Origin: Ferruginibacter sp.
GTDB taxonomy: Bacteria > Bacteroidota > Bacteroidia > Chitinophagales > Chitinophagaceae
Assembly (NCBI GenBank): GCA_014379905.1
Contig: JACMKX010000033.1
Location: 1 to 54,376, forward strand
Direction of reading: 5' to 3'
Length of the DNA stretch: 54,376 bases
How positions within the stretch are numbered: the first letter of the stretch is position 1; every line of letters begins with the position of its first letter. Of the stretch, positions 25,601-35,230 are shown piece by piece. The notes beneath the pieces are model-generated. The model saw only the letters and a program-made list of their open reading frames with translations, was not told the DNA's origin and ran no database searches. Both the position numbers and the translations under genes were made by a program.

Positions 25601-27799
25601 ATTCACCTGGTTGATAACAGCACTGCCAACCAGTGAACCATTAAAAGCAGTATTTCCCTGCTTGTTCAAAAGATTATCAAAAATGTAATTTGCAACCAGC
25701 CCGGTTTGTGCCGCAGGGTTTGGTAAGGTAGAATTCATATTACCCCGTATGTCCTGCTGGCTGCGTGCAACATTCCATATACGAACATTGTTTATAAAAC
25801 CGATAAAATTCTCCGGGTTTACAAACGTTGATAGAAATCCAATGCCGGTAGGAACATTATTTTGAATCATATTACCTGTTACAGGTAACTGGCTAAAAAG
25901 AAATCCATTGCGGTAATATTTTAACGTTGAGCCATTATACACCATTGCCACATGGTAGGTCTTATTCATCTCAAGGTCGCAGGATTCAGGCGTACTAAAA
26001 AATCCTGAAGTGGTGGTTATTTCCGCGTGGGTTGACCTTAAAAGATAATTTGCATCTGTAAAAGTCGAATGTTTTGACACAACATCCTGGCCTTCTATAA
26101 CTCCGCCTGGCGCCAAACCTTTTATATTTATGAGGGCTTCTACCGTTAGCTGGTTACCTGCTACATCAATATCTCCAACATTTACCCAGGAAGGTTGGCT
26201 GGGGGTATGCAGCCAGTCACTGCAGTCAATGGGTGCTGCATCACAATTGTTTACCAGCACTTTTACAAAGGCAGAATCAATACACCCTTCGGCAGTGGTA
26301 ATAATTACTTTATAATCTGTAGTAACAGCAGGAGATGCTTTAGGATTGGCGATCACAGTACTGCTTAAGCCTGTAGCCGGCGACCATTGGTAACTAATAC
26401 CTCCAAAAGCATTGAGCTGGGTAGAATCCAGCCTGCATATTTCTCTTTGCGAACTGGTAACTGAACTGGATTTAAAATCAGAAAAATAACCATACCTGCA
26501 ACCGCTGTATTGAGTAGGGGTGGCGCCATTTAAAAACCCAAGACTGAATTTCCCGGCAGCGTTAATAAAACGTGTAGCATTACCTGTTGACATTAAGCCG
26601 TTCATGTTCTTTTTACAATATACATAACTACCGGCCGAACCTGCTACCGGCAGGAAGTCTGCAGCTGTAATAACAGCGTTACTTCCGTTAACAGTAAATG
26701 CTGATTGATTGCCCTGCCTGGTTACTATAAAAATCACCGCATCTTCATCAATACTTCTTGTAATGGCCACATCCTGTGAACCGGTGCAATTTATTTTAGG
26801 TATAACTGCAGAGCCTATTTCGCAATTGATACCTGTATAATGATACACAGAAACTTTGTTGTTTGTTTTGATATAAGCCGTTGGACTGATAAAATTAAAT
26901 TCATAGGATTGTCCCCTGTTGATAGTCGCTGCCGGAGTTGCATTTCCGTCCAGGAAAATAGTTGTTCCATTTGCCATAGCAGTTATTACAGCCTTATCTT
27001 TATTGGTTAGTGCCCCACGGATGACTACAAATTCATTGCCCCAGATAGCTGTTGGGATAAGCTGATCGCCTGCAAGATCTGCGCATGGGCCGTCAGCCAT
27101 TAACAGATCTTCTGATGCTGTAACAGATATAGGTTTATCCGCCGTTATAATACTTCCATTTAATAATGAAGGCCCGTTACGATAAAGGCCCTGGTTTGAA
27201 AAACTTTGTCCCTTGTTTAATATGATACTAAATGGTAATCCTGCAGGTCTGCTTATCAGGGGCTGGCTGGGATTAATGGTAACGGTTGTATTATTTTCCG
27301 TTGCAACAATATTAAATGCGCTTCGTGCTGTGGGAAAACGCACTGTATCAATTGGCCATTCTTTTTGTGAAGAGATAATAAATTCATTACCCAATGCACT
27401 TCTTCCTTTTAAAGCAAATAATTCAGGATTACAATTACAGGTGCTTACTACTTCATAATACGCAGTGATATCTGCGGAGGAACGAATAAGCACGCCCTTG
27501 TTGGCAATGATATTGGCAGCTGAATTTTCTACCAGTCCTGCCCAGTTACTTAAATCAACAGTAATAGTTGAATTAGCTGATATAGTGGTGTTTATAGGAG
27601 TAAAAGAGGGATTGGCTGGAATTGAGATAATTACATTTGCCGCAGTACCAAAAGAAGTTAATCTTAGAAGAATTGGCTTGTCATGCGGTGTTCCGGTTAA
27701 AAACTCCACAATATCGGGTGCTGCAAACCAAAAGGAAGTATCCTTTTGTGCAAAAGCAGAGAGGGGCAAAAAAATCAATGCCAGTAGAAATTTTCTCAT
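22601..27799 (-). CDS. Giant surface protein with IgGFc-binding-like N-terminus and gliding-type C-terminal domain
   Basis: The protein has 1732 residues with a signal peptide ending SAFAQ. In order: an IgGFc-binding-like domain (about 20-420), an Ig/PKD-like segment with YQWSPATGLSS (about 450-515), a LamG/concanavalin-like domain (about 530-720), a glycine-rich beta-helix-like region with GGGGG and GGAGGGNAGIGGAGG (about 860-1180), a PKD domain (FGDGGTANTQNASHTY), five or so Ig-like repeats of the type TYSWSPATSVSNPSVANP, and a C-terminal CHU_C domain (IPNSFTPNGDGKNDCF to the end). The last domain is the type B sorting signal of the type IX secretion system, so the protein should be exported across the outer membrane and displayed. 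It probably serves adhesion. The target is unknown. Confidence 0.9.
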   Translation of the reverse strand: MRKFLLALIFLPLSAFAQKDTSFWFAAPDIVEFLTGTPHDKPILLRLTSFGTAANVIISIPANPSFTPINTTISANSTITVDLSNWAGLVENSAANIIANKGVLIRSSADITAYYEVVSTCNCNPELFALKGRSALGNEFIISSQKEWPIDTVRFPTARSAFNIVATENNTTVTINPSQPLISRPAGLPFSIILNKGQSFSNQGLYRNGPSLLNGSIITADKPISVTASEDLLMADGPCADLAGDQLIPTAIWGNEFVVIRGALTNKDKAVITAMANGTTIFLDGNATPAATINRGQSYEFNFISPTAYIKTNNKVSVYHYTGINCEIGSAVIPKINCTGSQDVAITRSIDEDAVIFIVTRQGNQSAFTVNGSNAVITAADFLPVAGSAGSYVYCKKNMNGLMSTGNATRFINAAGKFSLGFLNGATPTQYSGCRYGYFSDFKSSSVTSSQREICRLDSTQLNAFGGISYQWSPATGLSSTVIANPKASPAVTTDYKVIITTAEGCIDSAFVKVLVNNCDAAPIDCSDWLHTPSQPSWVNVGDIDVAGNQLTVEALINIKGLAPGGVIEGQDVVSKHSTFTDANYLLRSTHAEITTTSGFFSTPESCDLEMNKTYHVAMVYNGSTLKYYRNGFLFSQLPVTGNMIQNNVPTGIGFLSTFVNPENFIGFINNVRIWNVARSQQDIRGNMNSTLPNPAAQTGLVANYIFDNLLNKQGNTAFNGSLVGSAVINQVNPNCTFIVDSCQVIPVDSVIVNDYTPVLSLDICKNNITVESAAEFNVGDTVLMIQMKGAVIDSTNTAAFGNITNYKNAGNYEYNYVKSKTGNVIELRNKLIRQYDLPDGKVQLVRVPYYTNAVFNEVLTCAPWDGRKGGVLAINVANTLTLNANIDISRKGFKGGQPVQNSNYVCNVDSFFVVNNNGAYAAAKGEGIVNSNRLYARGKMANGGGGGNSTNSGGAGGGNAGIGGAGGKQFVHVVPVCNTNYINGGIGGIGLQYNNVANKIFLGGGGGAGHDNELQTAPAGNGGGIAIISANSIVPNSNKIISNGGTPVNVTPGTQEDGRSGGGGGGTVLINYTAALSTPLQVEVQGGNGDFTTASMPATSVHGPGGGGGGGIVWINKPTFETNLGRTLTGGVNGVNINLGNNAWGAAPGTPGSSLNNLVLPITTIPFKANIDSVRFSPDPTACRAFDFDGFGYTNTHPVATWQWYFGDGGTANTQNASHTYATAGTFDVKLVITDINGCKDSITRPVNINAINVFAGNDASYCSNGTVTHTLTGSGGGNTFNWQPAALLDNNAIASPTASITATTKFYLTKTDPLGCNAIDSVVITVNPVPIVTSFADTAFCANTGLTLNAAGAATYSWSPATSVSNPSVANPTFIGTTDQTLTVTGTNTQGCSASSSFDVTIKPLPVISTIPDSTICNTQSITLTTAGAQTYSWSPPNNLSDPNIANPVFSGAAGNTYTVTGTAANGCSNTAVVVITTRVPGVFNTPPDAAVCINSAVTLNGNNGTGVTYLWSPAATVSNPSVINPVTTPTATGTATYAVLISETVCNSSRSFNVNVTVNALPNVNASRSNDLDCTVRTSNLTATGAAQYTWTPVTTLSNSTGANPIASPTADTKYIVTGTDVNGCKNKDSVIVLVKGTNGRFDIPNSFTPNGDGKNDCFSVKHWGDATSFQFMIFNRWGEKVFETNNVNQCWDGRYKGQPADIGGYVYYIKSRNLCGEMIKKGSVVLIR

Positions 27800-27848
27800 A
27801 AAAGGTCAGGTAGTGCTGGTAAAACGGTAACAGTCAAAGATATATTAT

Positions 27849-29357
27849 CTACCTAGATAAAGATACGATACCCTTTATTCTTTTTGTCACAGCTTTTACT
27901 ACCGGCTTAAGGTCAGGAGAAATATTTCTTACATATAAAGCTGTTATAAACAAGGAACTGAACACAGCTGTTCGTAAAATTAAGCCTGCGAGCCCATCAA
28001 CATTATTTAATGAGAAATAAGTCAGGGTATAAATTGCGAGAGAGATAAAAATAATTTCTACTGTTTTATAGGAAAAGGGCTGCAATGCAAATTTTTTCCA
28101 TAAAAACCAGAACCTTACAAAATTGTAAACAGAGAAGGAGATAAGGTTGGCTGCTGCAGGCCCTATCAGTCCATATTTAATTGTAAGAAGATAACTCAGT
28201 GGAATTATCAGTACGGTAAGCAGTAAACTGGTCCATAATTCAAAACGCCAGTAGGAAGAAGTGCCAATGATCTGTCCATTTACTCCTGTACCCATTTCTA
28301 TAATGGTCATAGCACCTAATAAAAAGAATACCCATCTTGCCTGGTGATATTCCGGATTGATGCCGAAAAAATCAATTGCCTGCGGATAGTTGAGCCAGAT
28401 GCAGAAGAAAAGCATCAGGGAAAAACTTAATAAATTTATTGAAGAACGTTTGTATATCCTGCTGATTTCTTTGTGATCTTTTTGTTTCCAGGCACGTGAA
28501 AGTATGGGTATGGTAATGGCAACGATACTCCTGAGCGGAGCCTGTAAAAGTGCTACCATATAAGTAGCAAATCCAAAAATACCCACTGCCCTAAGATCTA
28601 TTCTTGATGCCAGTACCAGCGCATCTATGCTGCCCCGCAAAGTAGTTACTATCACTACCATATAAGTGAGTAACATAATGGTGATGATCTTTTTCCTGAA
28701 TCGCCGGGTGACCTTACTTACTTTAAAATTCAGCCAAAGTTTTCCTTCTTTGTATAAATAGGCAGCAAGTATCAGGGTGATAACGGCATATTGAAGGCAG
28801 AATAATAGAATGAATGTATGAAAATTGATATATCCAAAGATCTTTAAAAGAATGACCACAAGTGTGAAGCTGCGGAGAATGGTTTCCTTGAGCAAACTGG
28901 CTACAACACCCTTATGAAAACCATAAGAATAAGCTTCCAGTATAGTATACAAAAGAATAAAAAACCCAAAAGGTATGGCAAGGTAAAAGTAGCTTACAAG
29001 TAAAGGCGAGTTGGTATTCAGTTTTTGAATAACTAATGGCTTTAAAAAATAAATGCCGCCACTCGTTAATATAAAACCTGCTATCGAAACAACCAGGGCA
29101 AGGCTTAAGATATCGTTTTTGTTCGCTTCTACATTGTCTTCGTAGTAAGGGAAAAATTTATATAGATAAGACGTAACGCCCAGCGATGATAAGGCGAAGA
29201 CCAGCAATGCAATTTGTACCAGGCCCTGCGAAAGCCCGTATTCATCAGGTTGAAACCAGTTCTTATGCGTAAGAAAATAGGTATTCAATGCCCCAATAAG
29301 AAAGCCGACGTAGATCCATGTGGCAGCCTTTAAACTTCTTTTTCTTATTTGACTCAT
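27849..29357 (-). CDS. Polysaccharide/O-antigen flippase-like membrane protein (MOP superfamily)
   Basis: The protein has 502 residues and about 12-14 membrane segments. The positive N-terminus (MSQIRKRSLKAATWIYVGFLIGALNTYFL) and the repeated pairs of hydrophobic segments, with TLRGSIDALVLASRI (about 243-257), fit the polysaccharide-biosynthesis (Wzx-like) branch of the MOP superfamily. It would flip lipid-linked glycans across the inner membrane. It is divergent from a glycosyltransferase/methyltransferase operon, which supports a role in surface-glycan synthesis. The start codons of the two divergent units overlap, if the long reading of the glycosyltransferase were used. Confidence 0.82.
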   Translation of the reverse strand: MSQIRKRSLKAATWIYVGFLIGALNTYFLTHKNWFQPDEYGLSQGLVQIALLVFALSSLGVTSYLYKFFPYYEDNVEANKNDILSLALVVSIAGFILTSGGIYFLKPLVIQKLNTNSPLLVSYFYLAIPFGFFILLYTILEAYSYGFHKGVVASLLKETILRSFTLVVILLKIFGYINFHTFILLFCLQYAVITLILAAYLYKEGKLWLNFKVSKVTRRFRKKIITIMLLTYMVVIVTTLRGSIDALVLASRIDLRAVGIFGFATYMVALLQAPLRSIVAITIPILSRAWKQKDHKEISRIYKRSSINLLSFSLMLFFCIWLNYPQAIDFFGINPEYHQARWVFFLLGAMTIIEMGTGVNGQIIGTSSYWRFELWTSLLLTVLIIPLSYLLTIKYGLIGPAAANLISFSVYNFVRFWFLWKKFALQPFSYKTVEIIFISLAIYTLTYFSLNNVDGLAGLILRTAVFSSLFITALYVRNISPDLKPVVKAVTKRIKGIVSLSR

Positions 29358-29380
29358 TGGACCTGGTAGTTATCAATTTG

Positions 29381-30331
29381 ATGTGTGCAAACATATTATT
29401 TAATATGTTAAGCACCTTAATTAATTGCCTTTTGACGGGTAATAATCAAAAGTTGGCAACAACTAAAATATCAGATATTTTTGTTCAACTAAACAACATA
29501 CTATTGCCCAAAGTTTCTATAATTATTCCCTGTTATAACCAGGGTCATTATTTACAAGATGCGCTCTCGGGGTTTGTTCCCGAAAATGATGAATATGAAA
29601 TAATAATAATTAATGACGGGTCTACGCATTCTATAGATGAATTAAATCATTTCAGGTCAAAGGGTTTTACCATCATTGACCAGGCAAATGCAGGACTTGC
29701 ATCGGCAAGAAATACAGGTATATCTCATTCCCGTGGACAATTTATTATGTTGCTGGACGCTGACAACAGGGTTGAACCTGTTTTTATACAGGCTGCTTCA
29801 AAAATCCTGGAAAGCAACACCCATATTGCAGTAGTATACAGTGATGCTGAATATTTTGGTTCCAAATCGGGCCGTTGGAAAGTAGGTGAATTCAATCTTC
29901 AAAAGCTCATGATTGAAAATTATATAGATGCATGTGCGATGGTCCGCAAATCTGTCTTTAAAGAACTGGGTGGTTATGATACAGAAATGAAAAACATCCG
30001 GTCAGGCTGGGAAGATTGGGAGATGTGGCTTCGTATTTCTTTTGCAGGGAAAGCTTTCAGTTATTGGCCGCGGGTGGGTTTTCATTACAGGGTCAACGAA
30101 AGTTCTATGATTAGTGATATAAATAACAGCTATGAAGTAAGAAATAATCTAACCACTTATCTTCATAACAAATACCCGGCTAAGCTGGGCCACCAGTTTA
30201 TTACGGAGTTTGTTGTAAGAAGATTCAAACCTCATCCATTTAAATTTATAATCAAGCTTGGCATGATAAGCTGGTTCAATAAAAAGTACCTACAACTGTT
30301 GAACAAAAACAAAATAATGAAGGGAATATGA
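29381..30331 (+). CDS. Glycosyltransferase family 2
   Basis: The GT-A fold begins at PKVSIIIPCYNQGHYLQDAL and continues with IIINDGSTHS, ANAGLASARNTGISHSRG and the DxD motif in LLDADNRVEP, then GWEDWEMWLRI as the acceptor-side motif. Family 2 inverting enzymes use nucleotide-diphospho sugars. The start is uncertain. ATG at 29381 avoids overlap with the divergent flippase gene, but about 40 residues then precede the domain; ATG at 29405 or TTG at 29504 (one residue before PKVS) are alternatives. The next gene overlaps its stop by the ATGA arrangement, so the three plus-strand genes form an operon. Confidence 0.85.
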   Translation: MCANILFNMLSTLINCLLTGNNQKLATTKISDIFVQLNNILLPKVSIIIPCYNQGHYLQDALSGFVPENDEYEIIIINDGSTHSIDELNHFRSKGFTIIDQANAGLASARNTGISHSRGQFIMLLDADNRVEPVFIQAASKILESNTHIAVVYSDAEYFGSKSGRWKVGEFNLQKLMIENYIDACAMVRKSVFKELGGYDTEMKNIRSGWEDWEMWLRISFAGKAFSYWPRVGFHYRVNESSMISDINNSYEVRNNLTTYLHNKYPAKLGHQFITEFVVRRFKPHPFKFIIKLGMISWFNKKYLQLLNKNKIMKGI

Positions 30332-31095
30332 GTATGCAAGAAACTAAATATTATGACGATGCTTTTTATGCTGAGTTAAACGACGGCTCTTATTTATCTG
30401 CAAAAAAAATATTGCCTGTCATCAATGAACTTTTCAAACCGGCTTCTGTAGTCGATATAGGTTGTGGAGTAGGGTATTGGGTAAAAGTATGGAAAGATGA
30501 TCTGCAAGTGAATGATGTACTCGGTATTGAAGGAACTTACATGACACAGGATCTGTACGAGCTGGATAAACAATATTTGATGACAGCCGATCTGAAGATG
30601 CCGCTAACGCTGCCTAAAAAATATGATCTCGTAATGTCTATGGAAGTAGCAGAACATATACCCGAAGATCATGCTGATATCTTTATAAAAAACCTGGTTG
30701 ATGCAGGTGATATTATTTTATTTTCTGCTGCCATTAAAGGACAATTAGGCACTTATCATATAAATGAGCAAATGCCGGAATATTGGGCAGAAAAGTTCAA
30801 AAAACATAATTATAAGGTGGTGGATTTTATTCGTCCTGCAATATGGAATGATACCTCCATAGCATACTGGTACCGCCAAAACACTTTATTATTTATTAAA
30901 GAAGAAAGGGTCAATGAATTTCCACAGTTAAAGAAAGCAGCTGAGATAACGGATGCAGCTTATCTCACCAGGATCCATCCGGAAAAATATTTTGCTTATG
31001 TGGAGGAAAACAACCAGTTGCGGTCAATAGGTGGGTTTATTAAATACAAGCTGTATTTATTGAAAAAACGATTAAAAGGGGATAAAACACCATGA
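30328..31095 (+). CDS. Class I SAM-dependent methyltransferase
   Basis: The protein has 255 residues. Motif I is VVDIGCGVGYWVKVW; motif II-III follows with LGIEGTYM and DLVMSMEVAEHIPE, a DxVxxxEVxEH pattern of small-molecule/glycan methyltransferases. It starts within the stop of the glycosyltransferase gene (ATGA at 30328) and itself ends in an ATGA with the next gene. The probable role is methylating a sugar, or the end of a glycan chain, in the surface-polysaccharide pathway (inference from the operon). Confidence 0.83.
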   Translation: MSMQETKYYDDAFYAELNDGSYLSAKKILPVINELFKPASVVDIGCGVGYWVKVWKDDLQVNDVLGIEGTYMTQDLYELDKQYLMTADLKMPLTLPKKYDLVMSMEVAEHIPEDHADIFIKNLVDAGDIILFSAAIKGQLGTYHINEQMPEYWAEKFKKHNYKVVDFIRPAIWNDTSIAYWYRQNTLLFIKEERVNEFPQLKKAAEITDAAYLTRIHPEKYFAYVEENNQLRSIGGFIKYKLYLLKKRLKGDKTP

Positions 31096-31811
31096 GAGAA
31101 GAGAACATCAGGCGACTGAGTAATACCACCATCCCAAAGAATGCGGTTGATTATATTGTTTTATATTTTTTAATCAGGGATATAAAATACAGCACATCAA
31201 CTTATGCCCGGGGGAGAATACTGGATGTTGGCTGCGGCAATAAACCTTACGAATCTTTATTCAATACAACTAAAGAAAATTATATTGGTTGTGATGTGGT
31301 GCAAAGCAGCGAGAATAAGGTAGATGTGCTGTGTAAAGCCACCGCTATTTCGCTGGAAAATGATTCCTTCGATACTGTCTTTAGTACCCAGGTTATGGAA
31401 CATGTAGACAACAGTGATGCAATGATGAAGGAATGCAACAGGGTTTTAAAGCCAGGGGGTACTTTTATTTTATCAGTACCACTTTGTTGGGAATTGCACG
31501 AAGAACCATATGATTTTTTTCGCTTTACCAAATATGGTTTAAAAGAACTGTGCGATAGGAATAATTTTGAGGTAGTAGAGATAATGCCCAACGGAGGTAA
31601 GTGGGCAGCCATATTTCAAATGAATATTAACATGATCTATTCCACCTTCGGTAAAAAAAACTTCTTTGTTAAAATACTCAAAGGATTATTCATCAACCTC
31701 AGGTTAACAGCTTTAATTAACAGGATTGCTATAAGGATGGATAAAAAATTTTATGATCCCGTGCTTACGTTGAATTATGTACTGGTGGCTAAAAAAAAGT
31801 CAGTAACATAA
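31092..31811 (+). CDS. Class I SAM-dependent methyltransferase
   Basis: The protein has 239 residues. Motif I is ILDVGCGNKPYESLF, followed by YIGCDVV, FDTVFSTQVMEHV and the RVLKPGGTFILSVP strand typical of the UbiE/COQ5-like class. The HEEPYDFFRFTKYGL segment is common in polysaccharide-locus methyltransferases. It is the last gene of the three-gene operon, overlaps its predecessor by 4 bp, and converges 3 bp from the TonB-receptor gene. Confidence 0.83.
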   Translation: MREENIRRLSNTTIPKNAVDYIVLYFLIRDIKYSTSTYARGRILDVGCGNKPYESLFNTTKENYIGCDVVQSSENKVDVLCKATAISLENDSFDTVFSTQVMEHVDNSDAMMKECNRVLKPGGTFILSVPLCWELHEEPYDFFRFTKYGLKELCDRNNFEVVEIMPNGGKWAAIFQMNINMIYSTFGKKNFFVKILKGLFINLRLTALINRIAIRMDKKFYDPVLTLNYVLVAKKKSVT

Positions 31812-31814
31812 ACG

Positions 31815-34427
31815 CTATTGCCCTCCTCCCTGCTGCATCTGCAAATTTTCCAAATCGCTCCTGGTGTTTTTGCGTTTGAACAATGCAGCATCAAATTTTC
31901 CAAAACGCCAGTTAAAGTTTAGCCGGAAAACCTGCGGATCTCTCAGGCGATAATTATTCTGTGTAAAGAAGCCGCTTTCTGCATGTGTTTCGTAAGTGCG
32001 GCTGCGCAAAATATCGTTCACCTGCAGGGTAACAGATGCAGTATTGTTTTTAAAGAATTCCCTGCGGAGTGCTATATCAATTCCATAGATCGGTTTAATG
32101 TAACCCTGCGACAGGTTCTGTGTAAATCCATACATGCCACCGCCAAAACCTCCCGTACTGTTTCTGCCACTTACAGCCGGTAAAATAGTTTTGGCCTGGT
32201 ATTCACCGGTTAATTGTAAGGTAAATTTACCGGGGATTTTAAAACTGTTATTAAGTTTTGCAAACCAGCTAAATAACTGCTGATCGCCGGCACCCTTTAT
32301 ATTAGCTGCTTTGAGCATCACGTTGAAAAAGTTCACATTGCTGGTAATATTCCACCAGCCGGCTACTTTATTTTTACCGGTAATTTCCACACCGTAGGTG
32401 TAACTCTCGCTGGCATTGGCAAAAGAATTATAAATGACAGAATCGGTTTTTGCAGGATCGGTATTGGGTGCTTTATACTGATACCGGGTTAACAGTTGCT
32501 CGCTGTATTTACCATAAGCAGTAACAAACACAGCATGTTGCTTATTAAAATTATTATTAAAAGATAATTCAGCCAGTTGTGTAAATTCAGGTTTTAAATC
32601 CGGGTTACCAATCGACAGGTTCAGCGAGTCAGAAAAATCAACAAAGGGAAGTAACTGAAAAAAGCCGGGCCTGTTTACTTTCCTGGAATAGTTGAACTGC
32701 AATTCCTGCCTGTCATTAATTGCCTGTGATAAATTAAGTGAAGGGAAAAAACTTATTGGGTATTCGTTGGAAAAACGTTCATTTTTACTAATGAGAAATC
32801 CTTTGTACTCCGAACGCTCCAGCCGAACACCCACCTGGTAGCTGAATTTTTTTATTTGTTGCGAGTAAGTGCCGTAGGCGGCGTACACTACATCACTGAA
32901 ATTAAATTGCACCGCAGTAGCCGGCAATGATATATAAGTTACAGAAGGTGGTGCCTGCCGGAAGTTATCATTCCAGCTTCCATATTCCCGGTATACAGCT
33001 CTTGCACCTGTTTCAAATTTTGTTTTTGCTGTAATGGGATTTACGAAATCTGTTTGTGCAATGTAAAATTTTGTGCTGCCTCCGCCCGTGGCTCTTTCGG
33101 CACCTGTATGTGGTTTCTCATTTCCCGCGGCATCAAACAAACGGCTGAAGTAATCAGAAGTATTGTGGTTGTGGTTCCTGTTGAAATTAACATCAGCCGT
33201 CCATTCTTTACCGGCCTCTGCAAAATTATGTTTCATGCCAATGCCGGCACCGGCATTATTAAAATCAATATCTGCGTTTAAAATTCTTACAGCAGATTCA
33301 CTTACCGTACCGGCAATATAAATACTGTCTTTATAAATATGCAATACATCTTTCACCTTAAAATTACCCTTCGTGTAATTTCCACTCACACTCAACGTGG
33401 TTCGGTTGGTTAGTAACAGATCAATACCTGCCCTGCCAAAACCAAAATAGCTGTTGCTCACAGGCCTGTTGTGTTGCGAAATAATTGCGGTAGCGTTTTG
33501 CGGGTAATCGGTACGGTTAGAAGTAACAGCTGCAATGCTTTTTCGCATATTGAACTGTGCCGCTGCAAAAAAATTGATCTTGTTTTGTTTTATATTGATG
33601 TCTCCCCCCAGGCCGGGTTTATAGCGGCTGTCAATGCCTGCACGCAGGTTACCATTGTAACCCGACCGCCTGTTTTTCTTTAATATAATATTGAGTATAC
33701 CGCCTGCTCCACCTGCATCATATTTGGCAGAGGGGTTGGTCATTAATTCAATACTGGCTATCTGGTCGGAGGGTATTTGATCCAATGACAGGGTGGTTGG
33801 CCTGCCGTCAATAAATATTTGCGGGCTGGCATTGCGGATGTTTACATTTCCATCCATATCTACCAATACACCGGGAATGTTTTTAAGTATATCAAGGGTG
33901 GTTCCGCCGGTAGCGGCAAGGTCCTTCTCCACATTGTACACTTTTTTATCAAGGTACATTTGCAGCAAAGGCTTGTTGGAATTAACGGTTATGGCTTCCA
34001 GTTGGGCAGCATCTGTAAAGAGTTTAAAATTACCCAGGTCTTTAATAGCTGTACTGGTTAAATCATTTGATTTGTTGCCATTTAAATCAAAAAATACTTT
34101 GGTATCAAAAGATTTATAACCAATAGAACTCACCCTTAGTCTGAAATTTCCCGCAACGGGTAAATTATCAATATTGAATTCTCCTTTTTTATCAGATAAC
34201 TGTGTTGCCAGGATGATCTCTCTTTTTTTGCCGGAAATTGAATCATGCCGGTTTTGTACCAGCTGAACAGTAGCGCCTTCTATACCTTTCTGGGTGCCGG
34301 CATCTATGATCTTTCCGTAAAAAACACCTATGTTTAAATTTTCCGGAGATGGTCCATTGACTGGCTGTCCCGCTACTCTAAATACAGCGGGAATTGCCAG
34401 CAGCAATGAAATAAGGGCTTTGGTCAT
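31815..34427 (-). CDS. TonB-dependent outer-membrane receptor-like protein
   Basis: The protein has 870 residues with a signal peptide near residues 1-20. A carboxypeptidase-regulatory-like domain comes first (IGVFYGKIIDAGTQKGIEGA), then a plug domain with LDILKNIPGVLVDMDGNV and QIPSDQIASIELMTNPSAKYDAGG. After that is a long beta-barrel ending in NYRLRDPQVFRLNFNWRFGKF, of the outer-membrane-barrel type 3 found in Bacteroidetes. The C-terminal FxxxNWRFGK strand is typical, with a short Q-rich tail after it. Substrate unknown; no SusD-like partner is adjacent, so this is not a classical polysaccharide-utilisation pair. Confidence 0.88.
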   Translation of the reverse strand: MTKALISLLLAIPAVFRVAGQPVNGPSPENLNIGVFYGKIIDAGTQKGIEGATVQLVQNRHDSISGKKREIILATQLSDKKGEFNIDNLPVAGNFRLRVSSIGYKSFDTKVFFDLNGNKSNDLTSTAIKDLGNFKLFTDAAQLEAITVNSNKPLLQMYLDKKVYNVEKDLAATGGTTLDILKNIPGVLVDMDGNVNIRNASPQIFIDGRPTTLSLDQIPSDQIASIELMTNPSAKYDAGGAGGILNIILKKNRRSGYNGNLRAGIDSRYKPGLGGDINIKQNKINFFAAAQFNMRKSIAAVTSNRTDYPQNATAIISQHNRPVSNSYFGFGRAGIDLLLTNRTTLSVSGNYTKGNFKVKDVLHIYKDSIYIAGTVSESAVRILNADIDFNNAGAGIGMKHNFAEAGKEWTADVNFNRNHNHNTSDYFSRLFDAAGNEKPHTGAERATGGGSTKFYIAQTDFVNPITAKTKFETGARAVYREYGSWNDNFRQAPPSVTYISLPATAVQFNFSDVVYAAYGTYSQQIKKFSYQVGVRLERSEYKGFLISKNERFSNEYPISFFPSLNLSQAINDRQELQFNYSRKVNRPGFFQLLPFVDFSDSLNLSIGNPDLKPEFTQLAELSFNNNFNKQHAVFVTAYGKYSEQLLTRYQYKAPNTDPAKTDSVIYNSFANASESYTYGVEITGKNKVAGWWNITSNVNFFNVMLKAANIKGAGDQQLFSWFAKLNNSFKIPGKFTLQLTGEYQAKTILPAVSGRNSTGGFGGGMYGFTQNLSQGYIKPIYGIDIALRREFFKNNTASVTLQVNDILRSRTYETHAESGFFTQNNYRLRDPQVFRLNFNWRFGKFDAALFKRKNTRSDLENLQMQQGGGQ

Positions 34428-34526
34428 ATTAAGGGCTTAAGGAAAAGGGCGCAATATATATAGTTTTAAATGGATGCGCACATTTGTGAATATCTATTCA
34501 ATTGTATTATTAATAAAAAAATATGT

Positions 34527-35132
34527 TTAGTATAGATAAATGATCAGCACCTGTATTGCTCCTACCAGGCCTCCCAACAATGCGCCGGCTAAGTAACAGC
34601 ACCTCACCTGTTTTGCCGCCTGTTGCTGAACCAATTGTTCCAGGGCTTTTATGTCTATACCCCTGATCTTTTCGGCCAGTAATTGATGAGGCTGCCATTG
34701 GTTCAATAACCTGCCGGAATAACGCTTTAGCAGGTCGGGCAATATGGTTTCCACTTCCGTTAAAAAGGCCGCTTTAAATTTCAACAATGTTTTTTCTCCC
34801 ATAAAATTTGACAAAAGCGGGAAAGCTTCTTTCAGTTTTGTTGCTAAAAATTCATCTATATGTGCTTCTATGTCAGGCTTTAATTGCTGCATTAAAGCCG
34901 GGTCATCCAGCTTTGCAGCAATTTTTTCTTCCGATAAAAATTCATCCTGTACCATACGGGATGCATATGCGGCAAGGCCGGGCAATAATGCCGGAACAAT
35001 ACCGTGTAAACGGAAACCTATGAATTTTTTGGGGGAGTGCGGCCTGAACAGGACCCTTATAAATAATACAGACAATAGCCAGCCGCCAATAGCTGCAACG
35101 ATAATTATAAGGGAGGACAGAATTACAGGCAT
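34527..35132 (-). CDS. DUF445-family membrane protein
   Basis: The protein has 201 residues. It has an N-terminal membrane segment with GGWLLSVLFIRVLFRPHSPKKFIGFRLHGIVPA, the DUF445/YheB hallmark, a helical middle, and a second membrane segment at the C-terminus (AGALLGGLVGAIQVLIIYLY). The family is widespread with no established biochemical function. It lies about 100 bp upstream of the divergent tRNA-His region. Confidence 0.75.
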   Translation of the reverse strand: MPVILSSLIIIVAAIGGWLLSVLFIRVLFRPHSPKKFIGFRLHGIVPALLPGLAAYASRMVQDEFLSEEKIAAKLDDPALMQQLKPDIEAHIDEFLATKLKEAFPLLSNFMGEKTLLKFKAAFLTEVETILPDLLKRYSGRLLNQWQPHQLLAEKIRGIDIKALEQLVQQQAAKQVRCCYLAGALLGGLVGAIQVLIIYLY

Positions 35133-35230
35133 TACAGTACTTCTGACAAAATAAAGAAAAAAATGCGGGATTTTGCGAATGTAATTTTGTGCAAGTGAAG
35201 ATTTTAGCTATTTTTGCCTCCCTTAAAAAC